NCBI GenBank assembly: GCA_028564675.1
Contig: JAOVVO010000299.1
Coordinates: forward strand, 1 to 64,000
Direction of reading: 5' to 3'
Source of the DNA: Onchocerca lupi
Lineage: Eukaryota > Nematoda > Chromadorea > Rhabditida > Onchocercidae
Length of the DNA stretch: 64,000 nucleotides
Shown here: in pieces, positions 33,440 to 47,089 of the stretch
How positions within the stretch are numbered: position 1 is the first letter of the stretch
Layout: each line of letters starts with the position of its first letter
Program-made: the position numbers and the translations under genes
The notes under the pieces: model-generated
The model's input: only the letters and a program-made list of their open reading frames with translations
Database searches by the model: none
Told to the model about the DNA's origin: nothing

Positions 33440-36400
33440 AAATTAGTTATTCAGTCATCCAATATGATTTCAATGTTGTGACTGAAAATGTTCAGCTAAA
33501 ATGTACCCTTTTTCAATTGCTTTATGGCCATATTTCTTTTTAATATTTCATCAATTTTATGATCTACACAAATTGGCAATGATTATTTGCTATTACACTT
33601 GCAAAACACATTTCAAACCATAAATAAATTATCTATCCAAAATAAATAATTAATGCACCAGAAACAATAAATATGCATTTATTTATCATCTTAATCCGGA
33701 AATGCGTTTTTCAGTATAATACTTTCCGTACATGAAAAAGTACAATTATTTTTGATTAAATGCTTCAGTTTTTCATTCTTTATTCAGTAATTAGCGAAAA
33801 TTATTGAAAAATCCTGTCAACAATGTTGCTTCTACGACATTATTAATTTTTTTATTGCAAGCTGCGTGCTGTTGCAAAACTTTGCCTGGTTGAAATTTCT
33901 CAACATGATAATTGGCATAATTGTCACGCCGATTTATTTATTTATTTTTTCTTAGATAAGAAATGCTTTGATTCGCGGTATATCCGCAAGCATAGATTCT
34001 CCATGTTAGGGCTGTTTAATTTGTCCGGCAGTGCAACGAATTCCTTTCGTTTCTCAATCAAATTTCAGAGCCTTGCAAGAAGGGCACACAGTCATATAGT
34101 GCCGATGAGAACATGCGGGCTCAAGCAATAATCATGAGCTGACATTGTATCGAATGCAAAGCAATTGTAATCGCTTGATTGCTGAACACGAAATCCTGTT
34201 TGAGGCTGATTTTTTGTTTCTCGTTGACGTCTTTCACCCAGTCCAAGCGTGTTCGCAACGTGTATCCTCAGCCTGGCTACATTTCGCTCTGCTTAAATTT
34301 CAGCCCTTCTTTGTCTTCTTAATCGTCGCATTTCTTCCGGTTTACGAAAACGATGATCAATTTAGAGAGAAGAAGAGATTTAAATTTTATTGTTTTGTTT
34401 TATGTTTATCTTTTAGTTTTATCAATACTAAAAAAATATACATATACACAACATTATAATTGTTTATTAAGGTAAGAAGAATTCTGACACTAAATTTTGA
34501 ATTACTTCATCGAGAAGTTTTACAAATTTCTCCTTTGTTGGTTATGTTTTAATTGGACCAGGTGGATTCCAGTTTGTAGGATCAAATATTGTTTGTGAAA
34601 ATCATTAAAAAAAAACTTTCACAATAAAGGAGATTTTTCATATTTTTTTTCTTCGGCTATTTCCTCATTTTGTTCAACCAGATTATTCTGTGAAGCAAAA
34701 ATGATATTGTCATTGTAGTTTTTGATTGATTACTGCAATTTTTTAAAGCTGTATACATCAATCGGAATTATTGCGGGTAATATTTGAGAAAATAGATTTG
34801 CATGTTTCATTTAATTGACTCGTTTTGACCTGAATGAGGCGAAAGATGCTCCATGTTCGAATACTTCGGTAGCTCCAATCATGTGTTTCACTCCTTTGAA
34901 CAAGTAAGCTCTTTATTTTTTTTTTAAAATCGCTTATCATGTATATATATTCTTCATTTTAGTTATAAGAATGCATTAAAAGTGCCAAAAAAAAACTTTG
35001 TTTTTTTATCGAAAATTTAAAAATGAATAAAATTTTCCTCATTCTTCGATTTAAATTAAACTGAAAGATTAATAAGAGAAAAATAATGAGCATAAATTAA
35101 TGGATAATTATTTCGAAATTTTGATAGCTATTATGATGAGGAACCAAATTTTCAATCTTGATTTAAATTGTAAGGTCAAAATTATGAAAAATATCAGCTT
35201 GAATTTAATATATTTAAATTTAATTTACCTTCTCTTAAAGATGAAATTGTTTTGTAGCATTATCTGAAAAGCAACTTCATTGTTGTTGTTTGCTTACAAG
35301 AAAGGATGATTTGTCTCTTTATCTTTAGCTTCAATATATTTTACATTCCCATTCTTCGAAATAAAATTATGTCATTCTTTTTGGATGGTCACATCATTCG
35401 CCTTTGAGTTCATATGTATGCAGTAAATACTTGAAATTTTGGGAATAGCGTAAAAAAATTTTGGTATCAAGAAGAAAGGGACAGAATGATGAGATATTGA
35501 GTGATAAAGAAAGAACGGTGTATGTCGGAATTACCGAAATATTTTATGGAATATAATATTACAAAATAATCAAAGAATCTTTGATCAAAAAATCTTTTTA
35601 TAAAAATATCTTGTGAAAACCAAAATATTGACCTTTACGCTATATTTAACATATTTTAAATTGTTTTATACTATGGTAACATGGAATAAGCAAATTATTT
35701 TTGCACCATAACTTAAGATGTTGCAAATTAACTCGCTTTGCGCTATAAGTTAAAATGTTATAAATTATGTAAGGATAACATATAATAAACAAACTCTCAC
35801 TATTTAAAGAATTAGCATCATTCATTGGGATAATAATATCTGAACGGAAGAAATTTTCATCGATAGAAAAAACTTTCAAAATGAACGACCAATATAAGTA
35901 ATACGATCAGAACAATCAGACAAGCAATACGATCAGATCGAACAGAAGAATCAAAATAAACTTCCAAAAAAGTTTCCAGAAGTGCCCTTTGATCAGAATA
36001 AACAATCAATGAAAAGGCAATGATAAAATGATCATCGCTCAAAGAATTTCCCAAAGAAAATGCCAGGAGTAATCCTTCGATTTGTATCAACAAAAAAAAA
36101 AAAAACAACCATTTTACTTGGATATTTTAAAATACTTATCTATTTTAAGCGTGTATGAAGAATAAATTTTCCATTATTCAATAAATCTTTATTATAATTA
36201 TTTCTCTAGCAAAATTTTACTTGTCATCATCAACATGTCCATCAAATTATCCATTGCTAACACTGGATAAAGAAAAAGATTAAAGGAAGAAATCTTCACT
36301 TTCCATCTTAAATTGTCGAAGGAAAATTTATGTCGACAAAGGATTTCCAGAAAGTTCGAAATAATGAAAAAGCCTAGTTATCGAAGAGACAAAAGATACA

Positions 36401-37865
36401 ATTGTCAAAAAAAAAAAAAAAAAGTTTATATAAGCATCATGGTCGTAAAAAATCCGAAGATAGGACAAAAGTGGGGATGAATATATTTTTAATATTCAAA
36501 CCTATTTCAAATTATATGAGAAAAAAAGGACAAAAATACATATCAAGCTGGACGAATTATCATTCCTCAGCAATTTTCTTCCATCTTCTACTGCTTCTGC
36601 CACAACCTCGAGACTGATTAAGGAACGAGAGAATAATGACACCGCTCTTTTATCAGATCTATCCCATTCTATCTACACTAATTTGAAACAAAAAATTAAA
36701 TCAATGTAGATCGTTCTTTATTTATAATTTAAATTCCCGCTATTCTGCTTTCTGCTCACCCAACGATACCAAAACTTTTTAAACCATTACTAAAATTCCA
36801 AATATTCACCGCAATATACTGAGCTTTTAAGCGAATGAAAATATGGGAGGTATTAAAAGTATGGACAGGAAGAAAAATCACTCTTTCCTATTTAGACAAA
36901 AGATAACAATAAAATTACTTTCTAGAAAATTTTGCAAAAATAACAGAACATTTTTTAAATAGCAAAACACTGGAGTACATCTTGAATATTTAAATTTATT
37001 TATTTTTAATATTTACATTTAATTTACATTCTCTCACAGCTCAATTTTCAACCTTTCAACAATATATTATCGTCAACTAGTTAATCCTAAAATTTTTGTT
37101 TTAAACTATAATTTTTGTTTCTATTATTTATTATTCTTTAAAAAAAACTTTTTTTTTTTTTCAATGACGAAGTGATAAGATGAATATTTTGTGAAACAAG
37201 TTTGTACAATCAACATCGCGGTTGTTTTTAGGGAAAACGAAGGAAATAGAGATATTTCATGGTCACTGATTGGACATAAATTTTTCATTTTTGAAAGATA
37301 GTTTTTTTTTTCGAAATCAATGATCGGGTTTTCTCGCATTATCATTTCTGGTAAATTTGTCAGAATTGAAAAAACTGAATCAATTTTACCAAATGTAAAA
37401 ATGAAAAGAAATTGGCGAAAAATGACACTAGTTAACAACTATTTCTTTTCTTTTGCAATTCTTAAAATTAAGATTGAATGGGAAAAAAAAAAATTAAAAA
37501 TTCCTTTATTTCTTCTTCATTTCTCTTATCTCTTTCAACATTGGATATTATAGTAATACAACATTCACCATCTCTGATTTGCTATAGATATCATTCCAAG
37601 AAAATCCGGATTTTGCTGTAGGTCATTCATGGTAATCAATAATATGATCAGAAAAAGTGCGACTTTTTAATATTGTCTTTATCTAACAGGCAACAAGAAA
37701 ATTTCTAAAAAAAAAAAAAACTTTTTAATCATTATCAGTTTTCTTTGAAAATTTCACGAAAATGAATGATAAAATATTGCTTTATTCTTGATTTCTCGAT
37801 AAAATTTCAATGAAAATTTTGTCTAATATGATTGTTATTTATTTGCATACGTTTTCAAATCCCAT
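33440..37865. other. End of unit B and intergenic DNA, no gene recognised
   Basis: 33440-34905 is the duplicate of 28310-29775. From 34906 to 37865 there is unique AT-rich sequence with short unconnected reading frames, an A16 run near 36408 and T/A runs near 37140-37150. The last 100 bases hold the likely collagen polyadenylation signal. Confidence 0.5.
37838..37843 (-). terminator. Candidate polyadenylation signal of the collagen gene
   Basis: AATAAA on the minus strand about 23 bases past the collagen stop codon (37866-37868), giving a short 3' UTR. Confidence 0.5.
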
Positions 37866-39253
37866 TTAATAACCAGGAGCAAGACGAGCTGGTGGACAGT
37901 GATCACAACTTCCAGGTGCACCTAAAATAAATGAGTATTTGCAGATCAATAGTTAATTATATTAAATGCAAGTATTTCATGATAACAGTTTTAAAATCAA
38001 AATTTAAGGAAAAATGAATTAAAAAGTTTCTCGAGTTTGGTACTTTCGATTAACTTTCAATATCAATTCTTGGAATTGAAAAACATACCACGTTCTCCAG
38101 GTGGTCCAACAGGTCCCGGTCGTCCACTTGGACCTGGTTCTCCTGGTTGACCAGGAAGACCAGGTGGACCTGGTGGGCCAGGCGGACCATTTTCACCGCT
38201 TGTACCTGGTGGTCCCATAGCTCCTGGTGGTCCAGGACGTCCAGGAGCACCTGGTCGACCTGGTGGTCCAACTTCTGTTCTGTATGCTCCTGGTTCTCCA
38301 GGTGGTCCACTTCTTCCAGGTTGTCCTGGTTGGCCTGGTTGTCCGGGTGGACCTCTGGGTCCTTGATCTCCAGGCCTTCCATCTTCGCCATCCTGACCCG
38401 GTGGCCCTGGTGGACCATCAGGTCCGGGTGGTCCTTTGGGACCAATTTCACCAGGTGGTGATTCGCATGGACATTGTGGTGGAAACAGATTTTGAAGTTC
38501 AGGTTCAAAAGGTGCAGGTGGTCCAGGCTGTCCAAGTTGACCAATTTCACCATCTACTCCAGGTGTACCATCGCGACCTCGCGGTCCCGGAGGACCAGGT
38601 GGTCCTCGCGAGCATGTGCAGCAATCGCCACTTCTGTAGCTTTCCACAAACGAATCTCTTTTTTGATATGGATCGTCACGAAGCTCTTGGTCATTTAATC
38701 TCCGATTCCAGAAATCTGCCAGTGTATCACGTTTTACTTCTCGATGCGCCATCATTATACGTGCCAGTTTTTCAGAATTATGATTTCCATTAGTTTCAAT
38801 ATCAAAAAATTCTTTCCACATATCTCGAGCTCGAGCCTATAATTTTAATAACAAAAACAGGTAAAAAAACAAATGAATAAAAGCATATTATATCAAATAA
38901 TTTATTCATTAGAAAGTTAAAAATTTTTTCCAATTCAATTTTTCTGCTATATTCATTGCAGTATTTAATTTTTAGCAATGCAATTTTTTACTTTACAAAA
39001 AAAAAGAAAAAAAAAGAAAAAATTAAAGAAAAAATTGAAATTTTTTTTAATATAAAAAGGAAAAATAATTTAAAAAAAAAAAACATACGCGACAAAAATC
39101 GAGATCTCTTTGAACAGATGATTCCAATGTTTGAATATAATTGATAATTAATGGGAATGCTACTAAAATGGAACATATAGCAAAAGTACTGAAAACAACC
39201 GATATAAAAGCAATCGGTTTTAGGCTTTGAGGTTGATTTTTTTTATCATCCAT
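37866..39253 (-). CDS. Nematode cuticle collagen, 3 exons, about 322 aa
   Basis: Structural collagen secreted by hypodermis into the cuticle. Exons: 39089-39253, 38089-38836, 37866-37921, in phase. Residues about 12-55 form the nematode cuticle collagen N-terminal domain: a type II membrane/signal segment (PIAFISVVFSTFAICSILVA) and the DLDFCR..RDMWKEFF region. A dibasic REVKR and a later QKR are candidates for BLI-4/subtilisin processing. CCTCSRGPPGPPGPRG opens a short Gly-X-Y block. A non-collagenous break with CPCESPPG follows, and then a Gly-X-Y tract of about 120 residues with small interruptions. The tail GSCDHCPPARLAPGY has the paired Cys and terminal Tyr usual for this family (disulfide and tyrosine cross-links). 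Opposite-strand frames are shadows of the Gly-X-Y repeat. The exact subgroup is not assigned. Confidence 0.95.
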
Positions 39254-39301
39254 CGTACGAATATGGTATTGATTAATGGATACTGATAATAATACTGCTT
39301 C

Positions 39302-39332
39302 TGTTGCTGTTGTTGTTGTTGTTGTTGTTGTT
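39302..39332 (+). repeat. (GTT)n trinucleotide repeat upstream of the collagen gene
   Basis: Mostly GTT units (CAA on the coding strand), 50-80 bases upstream of the collagen ATG and probably within its promoter or 5' UTR. Confidence 0.75.
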
Positions 39333-39786
39333 CAGTCCACTAAAAAATGAAATCATTTGAAGATATTAATGAAAGCTTTTATAGTGGAGAAGAACGAAAG
39401 AAAAGAGAGAGAGAGAAAAAAAAAAAGGAAAAAGGAGAAATTACATGAAAAAACCGGATTAATTTGAATAAAAATGATGAAATTAAAGAAGAAATAAATG
39501 AAGTAGACGACGATATGAATGAAGAATGAAAATGAATAATGGATATTTGCTGTCATTTTTCATCAATTAACTCAAATTGATTTGTCGTTCCACTCGTTTG
39601 AACATATTTCATCAACAAGTTTTCCATTTCTTCTTTCAATATGAACAATTGATCAACAAAATCAACCAATATATATGTGTATATCTTTTAATGAATGAAT
39701 TCACACAGTTATTTATTACTCTTTTATTTTATATTTCTAATTAGCTAGATCAATCATTTGGCCTTCACTTGGCCAGCTTCAACTAA

Positions 39787-39962
39787 TTTAAATAAATAAA
39801 AATGTAAAGTATTCGTTTGTTCAAAATATTAAATTTCCGATTTCAACAAGCACCTATTCGAATGCAACGTTATATCAAAATTTTAAATCAATCGATGAAG
39901 AATTTGAAACATTGCGTGGCAAATAACAACGAACATTTACATTTATTGCTATTTATATGATT
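39787..39962 (-). repeat. Helitron-like terminus pair, inverted arms
   Basis: The left edge reads AAATAAATAAAAATGTAAAGTATTCGTTTG on the plus strand. The right edge on the minus strand reads ATATAAATAGCAATAAATG, GTTCGTTG, CTTCATCGATTGATTT and GCATTCGAATAGG. The layout matches 4756-4941, which suggests a small non-autonomous element. Confidence 0.55.
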
Positions 39963-40330
39963 TCGATAATAATAAATTGAAATTTTTTACGAAATCATTT
40001 CCAGTTTTCCTATAGTTTATCGAAAATAACTGCTATAATTTAAACGGATTAAAGTAAGAAATAAGCAATAAGCATAAGTCGTTTTTGGCACGAAATAAAA
40101 TCAGAAAGGCAATAATAATAGTATCGGAATATTGATAATTGGAAATAATATTGGAAATCAAATTTTGTTATTTTTTTCGTTAATACATTCAAAAGATGTT
40201 ATAGTTTTCTGCAATGATTTAAAATGTAGATTGTCTGTCGAATAAATCATTGTCCATTTTTTTTCTATTTAACTTAATATTTACTAATTTTTTCTATAAC
40301 AGCTATAATAACAATACAAACCAATAATTT

Positions 40331-40408
40331 AATAATAATGACAATAACAATGATAATTATTAACAATGATAATTGTTAATAATTATCATTTTTATTGTCA
40401 TTATTATT
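40331..40408. repeat. Palindrome with 37-bp arms and 4-base loop
   Basis: Arms 40331-40367 and 40372-40408 are reverse complements with one mismatch. The sequence is built of AATAATGACAATAACAATG-type words and is followed by related ATT/ATA-rich repeats up to about 40470. Confidence 0.85.
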
Positions 40409-41664
40409 ACAATAACAATGATAATTATTTTTATTATTACTGCCATTTTCATTATTATTACTATTATTTGCATTAATTGTGTAACAGAGATGTTTCATTA
40501 CACCATTTATAGCGGCACAGCAATGGAGTTGAATATTATCATTATCACTATAGTGAAGTATTGTTACGATGGTATTTTTCAGCTGCTAATAATTCATCAT
40601 TTACCAGTATTAAGACAAATTATTCTTCAGAAATTATCTTCTTGCCAAATTTCTCGAGAAACAAGACTGCTGACTATTCTTATAAGAGAAGAACCAAAAA
40701 ATAATATAGCAGATTTCAAATCTGCAATTTAGCATATCTAATAATTTACCTTGTGATACCACATGTCACGATTTTCTTTACTATCCCATTGTTATCGTAT
40801 GATGATAACTTTGCAGCAAAATTATGCATTGCTATGTCCATAGATCCATTTTCGTTGTGAAAAGACATTTTGAAACATAATATTTATAGCAAAAGTTCTG
40901 GATCTTTTCAGAAGGAATAAAAGAGAAAACAAAGGCACACTATACTAACAACAAAGCTAGAGTGATAAAACACTTCAAATTTATCACAACCTTTTACACG
41001 TTAAAAGAATAAATTAAGTATGTAAGAAGAATTAGAAAAAATGTATTATAACAACTACTATAGGATTACAGATATGAAATTAAGAATTTCAAAAATTTTA
41101 AAAATTATTGTATATCGGTATACCGATATAAAAACATATGCAATGGAAAATCTGAAAACCAAATGTTTGTTTACATGATTTCAAAAATTAACAGATATAT
41201 CGAATCTGAAAAACACTACCAAAATATGGAGAAATATGGAAATAAGCAGACTCCAAAGTGTAAACAAAGCGTTCTGAAAAAAGCAAAATTAACATTGGAA
41301 GCATATAAAAAATTAGCTTTATGAAGCAAAATCATAGCATTCAAATTCGAAAAAATAACTGCTTTTGTAATGACACAAAACTCCGGAAAGGAAAATTACC
41401 AATCTTTCAATAATCTATTTCTATTTGAAACTATTCTATCCTGTCTTGTCATCATTCATTCATATCTCATCATTCTTCACTGCGATGAAAACTCCCTGGA
41501 GTCATATTTAGATTGAAATATAGAGAGAATGGAATAAAAAATAACATTTTCGATTCTTTATATTATAAATTGAATGATAACACAATTTTCGGGATTCTGA
41601 ATAAAACACTGATTTTTAAATTCCCAAACAATTAAACATTTGAGTTATACAAAATAAGAATATT

Positions 41665-44600
41665 TTATAAAGATTTCGTGAAATTTGCAGGGAATAAACC
41701 ACGAACTCCATCAGATTGCTTTACACCAAACAACCATCCATCGTCGAGAAGATCCTCTTCACGGGCTTCTAGCACTGTTATTATTTCACCAGCGTCAAAA
41801 GTAAGTTCATCAGTGTCTTCAGCGGTATAGCGATGTGTTGCTCGAACTTTGTACAAAATCTGAAACATTTAATAAAATACTGGTATGAAATCATATATGA
41901 GAGATCAAATTAACCAAGGAACATATATGAATCTAGTAAAGCTGATTATGTTTCATTTCTTCTTTCAACTGGAGATAATCCAATCTTTCTTCCCTAAATT
42001 CAATCCTTTTGTGTAATAAAATTTCAATTCGCTTCGAAGGCGATTATACATAACTACTACAATTCTTTAATTTTGCCCAATAAAGTCAAACCTCATGTTT
42101 TTACCGAATTCTTCCATTTCTCATATTAAATTTTAACCTTACATCGTAAGACAATTCTTCAAATTGGTTTTATCAACCTAGCATCCTATTACTTATATCA
42201 TTGTAAAAAAGAACACCTTTCGATCACCATTCGTTTCCTGACGATTTTCACCTTTCTGTGGTGAACGTGGTTCTGGATGTGGTTCTTTCTCTTTACCATT
42301 TTCACTGAATGGATTTTTTGCATTATCATCATCGTCATCATCAAATGGATTTAGTGAAGCTTTCGAGCCTTTTTCACCAGTATTACCAACATTTGATAAT
42401 TTCTCCGACGACTTTTTGTCATTTCGCTTCTCAGAATCCGGAACAATTGCAGCAAGTGATGCGTCATTCAAAATCTGCAAAAATAAAACTTCATTGAGAG
42501 TATCACGAATTAAAGTGAGAATAAATCACACGGAAATTAGACAAAAAAAGTTCGAATAACAGTGGGACATCTTAGAAAATTCGAAAATAGTATGAGAGTT
42601 CCATTTTATAATTAATTACTTCGTCTAACTGCATAATCCATAATTATAAGTGATATTCCATATTATGAGTAAAACATCCCTCCAATATGCTATTCACTAT
42701 TAAAAATAACGAAAATTAAAGTTTTTTTCTCAGAAGATTTTTCAAGAAAGTTTCTTTCTTCAAGTTTTCTTCAAAGTTTTTTAATTGCAGATATATTATA
42801 TCTACAATTACGATTAAAAAGAAGTCGTTCACATCTTCACTATTATTATAAGTAAAATAGAAACTTTTCAGCAACAGACGTAATGTATAGCAAAACTAAA
42901 AAAAGTAACGGATAATATAAAGAACTGGTCTTTCGCTTAATTGTAATTAATAACACGACTACAAATCAGTTAATAAAAACCAAAACTTATAAGATTTGGA
43001 CTTACCGGATACACTTTTTTTTCTACATTTTCATCATCATGTTGTTGAAAGTTAGATTTGTTCACAAGTGTTTCGGATGAGACATGGGGAGAGACCGATT
43101 GAGCTTCTCGCATTGGTATCTCAGGTTTTTGTTGTGAAGAATCTTCAGTAGCAATCGACTGTTCGTCGATTGGGGTAGGCGCTACCGAATCTTCCGATGC
43201 ATTTCGCGGAACACGAAGAGAATCGAATGAGTTTCCCAAATTATCCAGCACAGTAACAAGAGTTTTATTATTCTGTAATAGAAATCTAATGAAATTTTGG
43301 GGAATATACGTAATTGATTCTAATTGTAGATTGGAGACTGACAAAATCCCCAGTCTAGTTCCGATAATAAAACTCTTACTCTGAGACTATTTTGTTCTTC
43401 TTTTCATCTACTTGACAGAACTGAAATCCCTAAAATAATAAAACTAAAAAAATTTTCATGTCTATTAAAAGAATTTTTTTTTTAAAGTTTCGCTAATAAC
43501 TCATATTTAACACAGAGATTTATTATAAGTAATGAAGTGAAACATGCTTCTTATATGGTACAAGATTATTAAATGATTAAATACAAATGAAAATATAAAA
43601 TAATATATGCCGAATATGTAATTAATTCTTCAAGTAGTTTTAATTTTTCACAAACATACCTTACCACATTCAGCATGATTGGTACTTTCAGCATTAAAAA
43701 TTGTCTGAAGTGTATCAACAAAAAATGTTATTCGGCTATCGTATGTGGCAGGTAATGCATCAACAAGTTCCTTATTTAAATCTTTATAGAGATTTTCTGC
43801 TTGTTGTAGATCTGCCAGTGCTTTCACCACTTTTGGATCATCATCGCCCTGGAAACAAAGATGAGTAACCATTTATCTAACAAGAATTAGATTATTAAGT
43901 GTTATTTATTCATATACTCAGTTATATACAATCATTAGACTATAACAGTGACGATTAAATTATGTTAAAACAGAATGAATCCATAGGTTCAAGATTGTTC
44001 AAAATGATATTAGAGATCACGAAAGTTGAACTATGTTGAATGCTAAAGGTTAACGAAGATTCATAACTGAAAGAACGATTAAACAAGAAGTATTACGCAC
44101 AAGAAAACAATTAAACAGCAAATATTACGAATAAGAGAACGATTAAATAGGAAGTATTACAAACACTTTTCCGGAACAGATGCTTAGTTCTTTCGGCTCA
44201 CAACAATGCTACTATTACAGCATCAAACGATCCGAACTAATCAAGCGCTGTTTCGGAAATTTTCGCATTTTCTAAGATTTATCATTCTAATTTCGCTCTC
44301 AATTTAATAGCTTTTCATTAGATGAAATATTAATTTGAATTGAAAAGAATATTCTTTATATCATAAGAAATTCTTCTTCGTTGCAATTACATATCTTCTA
44401 TTACGAAAAATCAGAATCTCAACATTTACCACACAAGAAAATGCATCTATTTACCTCTCTAACCTATTTGTATACATAAATAACGAATGAAACTAACTTT
44501 TTTAGAACTAGCTTTCACGGTTGCATAATTGTTCCGCGCACTATCAAAATCAACAAGTTTCCTTCCTCGTTTCGCTACTTTAGCTTTTAAATCTGAAAAT

Positions 44601-46100
44601 TGTGCCATATATGCATTCACCGAACCCATCACTTGGTCATTGACAATTTTCTCGAATTCATCCCATTGAAGATCCAGTGACTGTAATGTGATAAAATCAA
44701 TAGCAAATTAGTAGTAATTCTGAATTACGAATTGTTCGATATATTCAATTTAATATATACATCGTTATATTTACAATTTCAACAATAATAAGCGCTAATA
44801 ACTCAAGCTGAAGATATCGTAATGTTCAAGATTTTGTCATCAGAATTCTGCTGAGTTGTCCTGCGATTAGGCAATTAAATGCTATATATAACCTGAATAT
44901 TGTACATTGTGTATAATTTAGTCTGAAAATGAACAAGATCGAACGTTATCAGCTTTCTAAACAAGCTCAAAACATCAATATCAAATCATGCCCATTAATC
45001 TGTCCCATAATTTCACTTCCGTTCAGGTTACGAATAACTCCAAATGACAGGCAATAGTATATTTGCTTGCTGTAAGTCTTACGATATTCTATATCTTGAC
45101 TTTATTCAATCAATTATCAATCTCAAACTAATAAACTGTCAAAGTGGTTCATTGGGAGAACTGCAGAACATTATATGATTTGCACAGCATTTTGTGAAGA
45201 AAATGTGTGTTTAAAAATTGTTCGCGTCAATTTGAAAATTTATAAATTTAACTTATAGATGTGTATATTTAAATAACATTTTAGAGTGGCGCTTGGATAA
45301 TTTTACTTCACATAATGCAATAAAATGCTTAAAAAAGAAAAAAAAAATAAAGGATTCAGTCCGTATTCGTGATATGTTTTTATCAGAATTATGATAGTTA
45401 AGGAAAAGTTTTCTATACGAATAATAAAATTATTTCATTACTTGTGTAATGGCACATAAATGTTCACGATCCGGCCACTCGGCTTCGTAAAGTTCTCGTA
45501 TTGTCTCGCGAAACGTCTTCTGAGCTTGAATCATTGTTCGTAATGCTATACCGTATGCTTTCAAATCACGATATAATCTTTCACATGCTTTGCTCTGTTT
45601 CACCAAATTTGCAGCATGTTGATCGAATACATCATCCTGTGTTGCTTTCGCTTTTCCAAGTCCTTCTAATAACTAAAATAATTGGATTAGTTCTTCCCAC
45701 AACTGATGATTTCGTTTAAAAATGCTGAAGTTTGAATACAAAAATATCACAAAGCCATCAATATAGGATAACCTGATCCTTCTGCCAAATATGACATTAA
45801 ATTATTCGGTATTCGTGGTGAACTTTATAATGCAAACTAGCAGAAATATTTACTCAATATATCCAGTTAATCAATTTTAAATTGATTTAAATACAGTTTT
45901 TAATTCCGATACTTCAAATTCTTTCCAAATCCATTATTAAATAAATAAAAACTCCAAATGTCAAATATTCGAAACCCTGACAAACATGTTTAATATTTAT
46001 CTGTAAAACGAAAAAAAAAAAAAAAATTGGAGCGAAATTAAACCTTTTCTTTCGCTCGTGCAGTTTGTTTTTTAAGTTGTTTACTGAATAAATCACTCAT
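41665..46100 (-). CDS. amph-1: Amphiphysin/BIN1 homologue (BAR + SH3), 7 exons, about 459 aa
   Basis: Membrane-curvature protein acting in endocytosis, endocytic recycling and tubule formation. Exons: 46044-46100, 45442-45672, 44498-44680, 43660-43848, 43006-43272, 42217-42474, 41665-41859, all in phase. It begins MSDLFSKQLKKQTARAKEK (amphipathic N-helix), then the BAR domain to about residue 220 (KATQDDVFDQHAANLVK, RTMIQAQKTFRETI, SLDLQWDEFEKIV, PATYDSRITFFVDTLQTIF). A low-complexity linker follows. Near residues 350-370 there are two NPF motifs in an acidic setting (LNPFDDDDDDNAKNPFSENG), the kind of site that binds EH domains of RME-1/EHD proteins. The C-terminus is an SH3 domain (YKVRATHRYTAEDTDEL..GLFPANFTKSL). 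The length is close to that of the C. elegans protein. The gene symbol is given by homology. Confidence 0.94.
44070..44164 (+). repeat. 32-bp tandem repeat, 3 copies, in an amphiphysin intron
   Basis: Units AAGARAACRATTAAACAGSAARTATTAC with a 4-base tail at 44070-44100, 44101-44132 and 44133-44164, each with a few substitutions. They lie in the intron between the 44498-44680 and 43660-43848 exons. Confidence 0.75.
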
Positions 46101-46862
46101 CTCTTGCTTCGTCTTGCGTATAATTATTTCAAATCCAAATTAAACAATCATACACACTTGATGGTCTTGGAAGCTTGAAAACTAAAATTATTTTATACAG
46201 TAAGAAAAATTTGAAAAAAAAAATCGAAAAAGAAAATGTTTCGAAAAAAAAAAAATCGAAAAAAGAAAATGTTTCTCTTCTCGTTATTTATCCCCATTCT
46301 TCTCCATCCTCTTCATTTTCAAAATTAATTGCAAATCAAAAGGTCAAATACATACCCTATGTATCAGATGTATGTACAATTCAATGAAATGAAATGAAAT
46401 GAACGAACGAAAATAATGAAATGAATATGCCAATGGAACAGCAACTAATAGACTGTTTTGATCCAATTGTTTAAGAACCAAACTACCAATCAATTATGTC
46501 AAATACGTACATAGTTCAAACTATTGCTGTTTCACGAAGTTTACACGTATCTTAAACTATATTATACCATCATTCTATTTCCAAACTGGTTCACCACTAA
46601 ACCACGTACATATCAATAACAAATTAAACAACATCATTACTACTTCACAATAAGTCTTTTCTTAATAGTTTATCTTTTCCTAGCGCAACAGTCCTACTAG
46701 TTATTCCTAAAACATATATATGAATTCCACTATGAGGATTTCTTCATAATATGCTCAAATATTCCCGCAAAGATGCTGATGGTAATTTGATGCGATATAA
46801 TAGTTAAATAAGGAAAGTAATAATAATAATTGATTCAACTAAAGAAATAATTTTTCAAACAA

Positions 46863-46970
46863 TCTACATAAGTAAAAATGTAAATATTCGTTGTGTTCTT
46901 CACCAACTGCTTTGAAATTTTGACACAACATTGCATTGGAATAGGGCCTGTTTCTACATGAATATAATTT
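46863..46970 (+). repeat. Helitron-like 5' terminus
   Basis: TCTACATAAGTAAAAATGTAA, then TTCGTTG, TTCTTCACCAACTGCTTTG, AAATTTTGACACAACATTG and CATTGGAATAGG. It is the same block order as the other copies. Confidence 0.6.
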
Positions 46971-47089
46971 TTTTTTTTTTATCTCTTTCAAGAATAAACA
47001 TGTTTCCCGCCAAAATGTTCCCATTAACAGATAAACAAAGCGAAGTCAGCAAATCATTAATTCACTGCTAGATAATGGTGGACGAATAA

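Larger units (their letters stand above)
29776..34905 (+). repeat. Tandem segmental duplication, unit B
   Basis: Direct tandem copy of unit A (22541-29775), without the Helitron-type insertion. It ends near the shared block GCTCCAATCATGTGTTTCAC. It holds paralogue B. Confidence 0.85.
39254..41664. other. Intergenic, no gene recognised
   Basis: Between the collagen start and the amphiphysin stop, both minus strand. It holds the collagen promoter region, a Helitron-like terminus pair (39787-39962), an AT-rich palindrome (40331-40408) and otherwise plain AT-rich sequence. Confidence 0.5.

Noticed and set aside
38147..38793. Long plus-strand open frames across the collagen gene
   Set aside because: They are reverse-strand shadows of the Gly-X-Y repeat. 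Codon regularity keeps other frames open, and no splice or start signals support them.
37866..46100. Operon of collagen and amphiphysin
   Set aside because: The spacing is 2.4 kb with a collagen-specific upstream region. Nematode operon genes are usually a few hundred bases apart.
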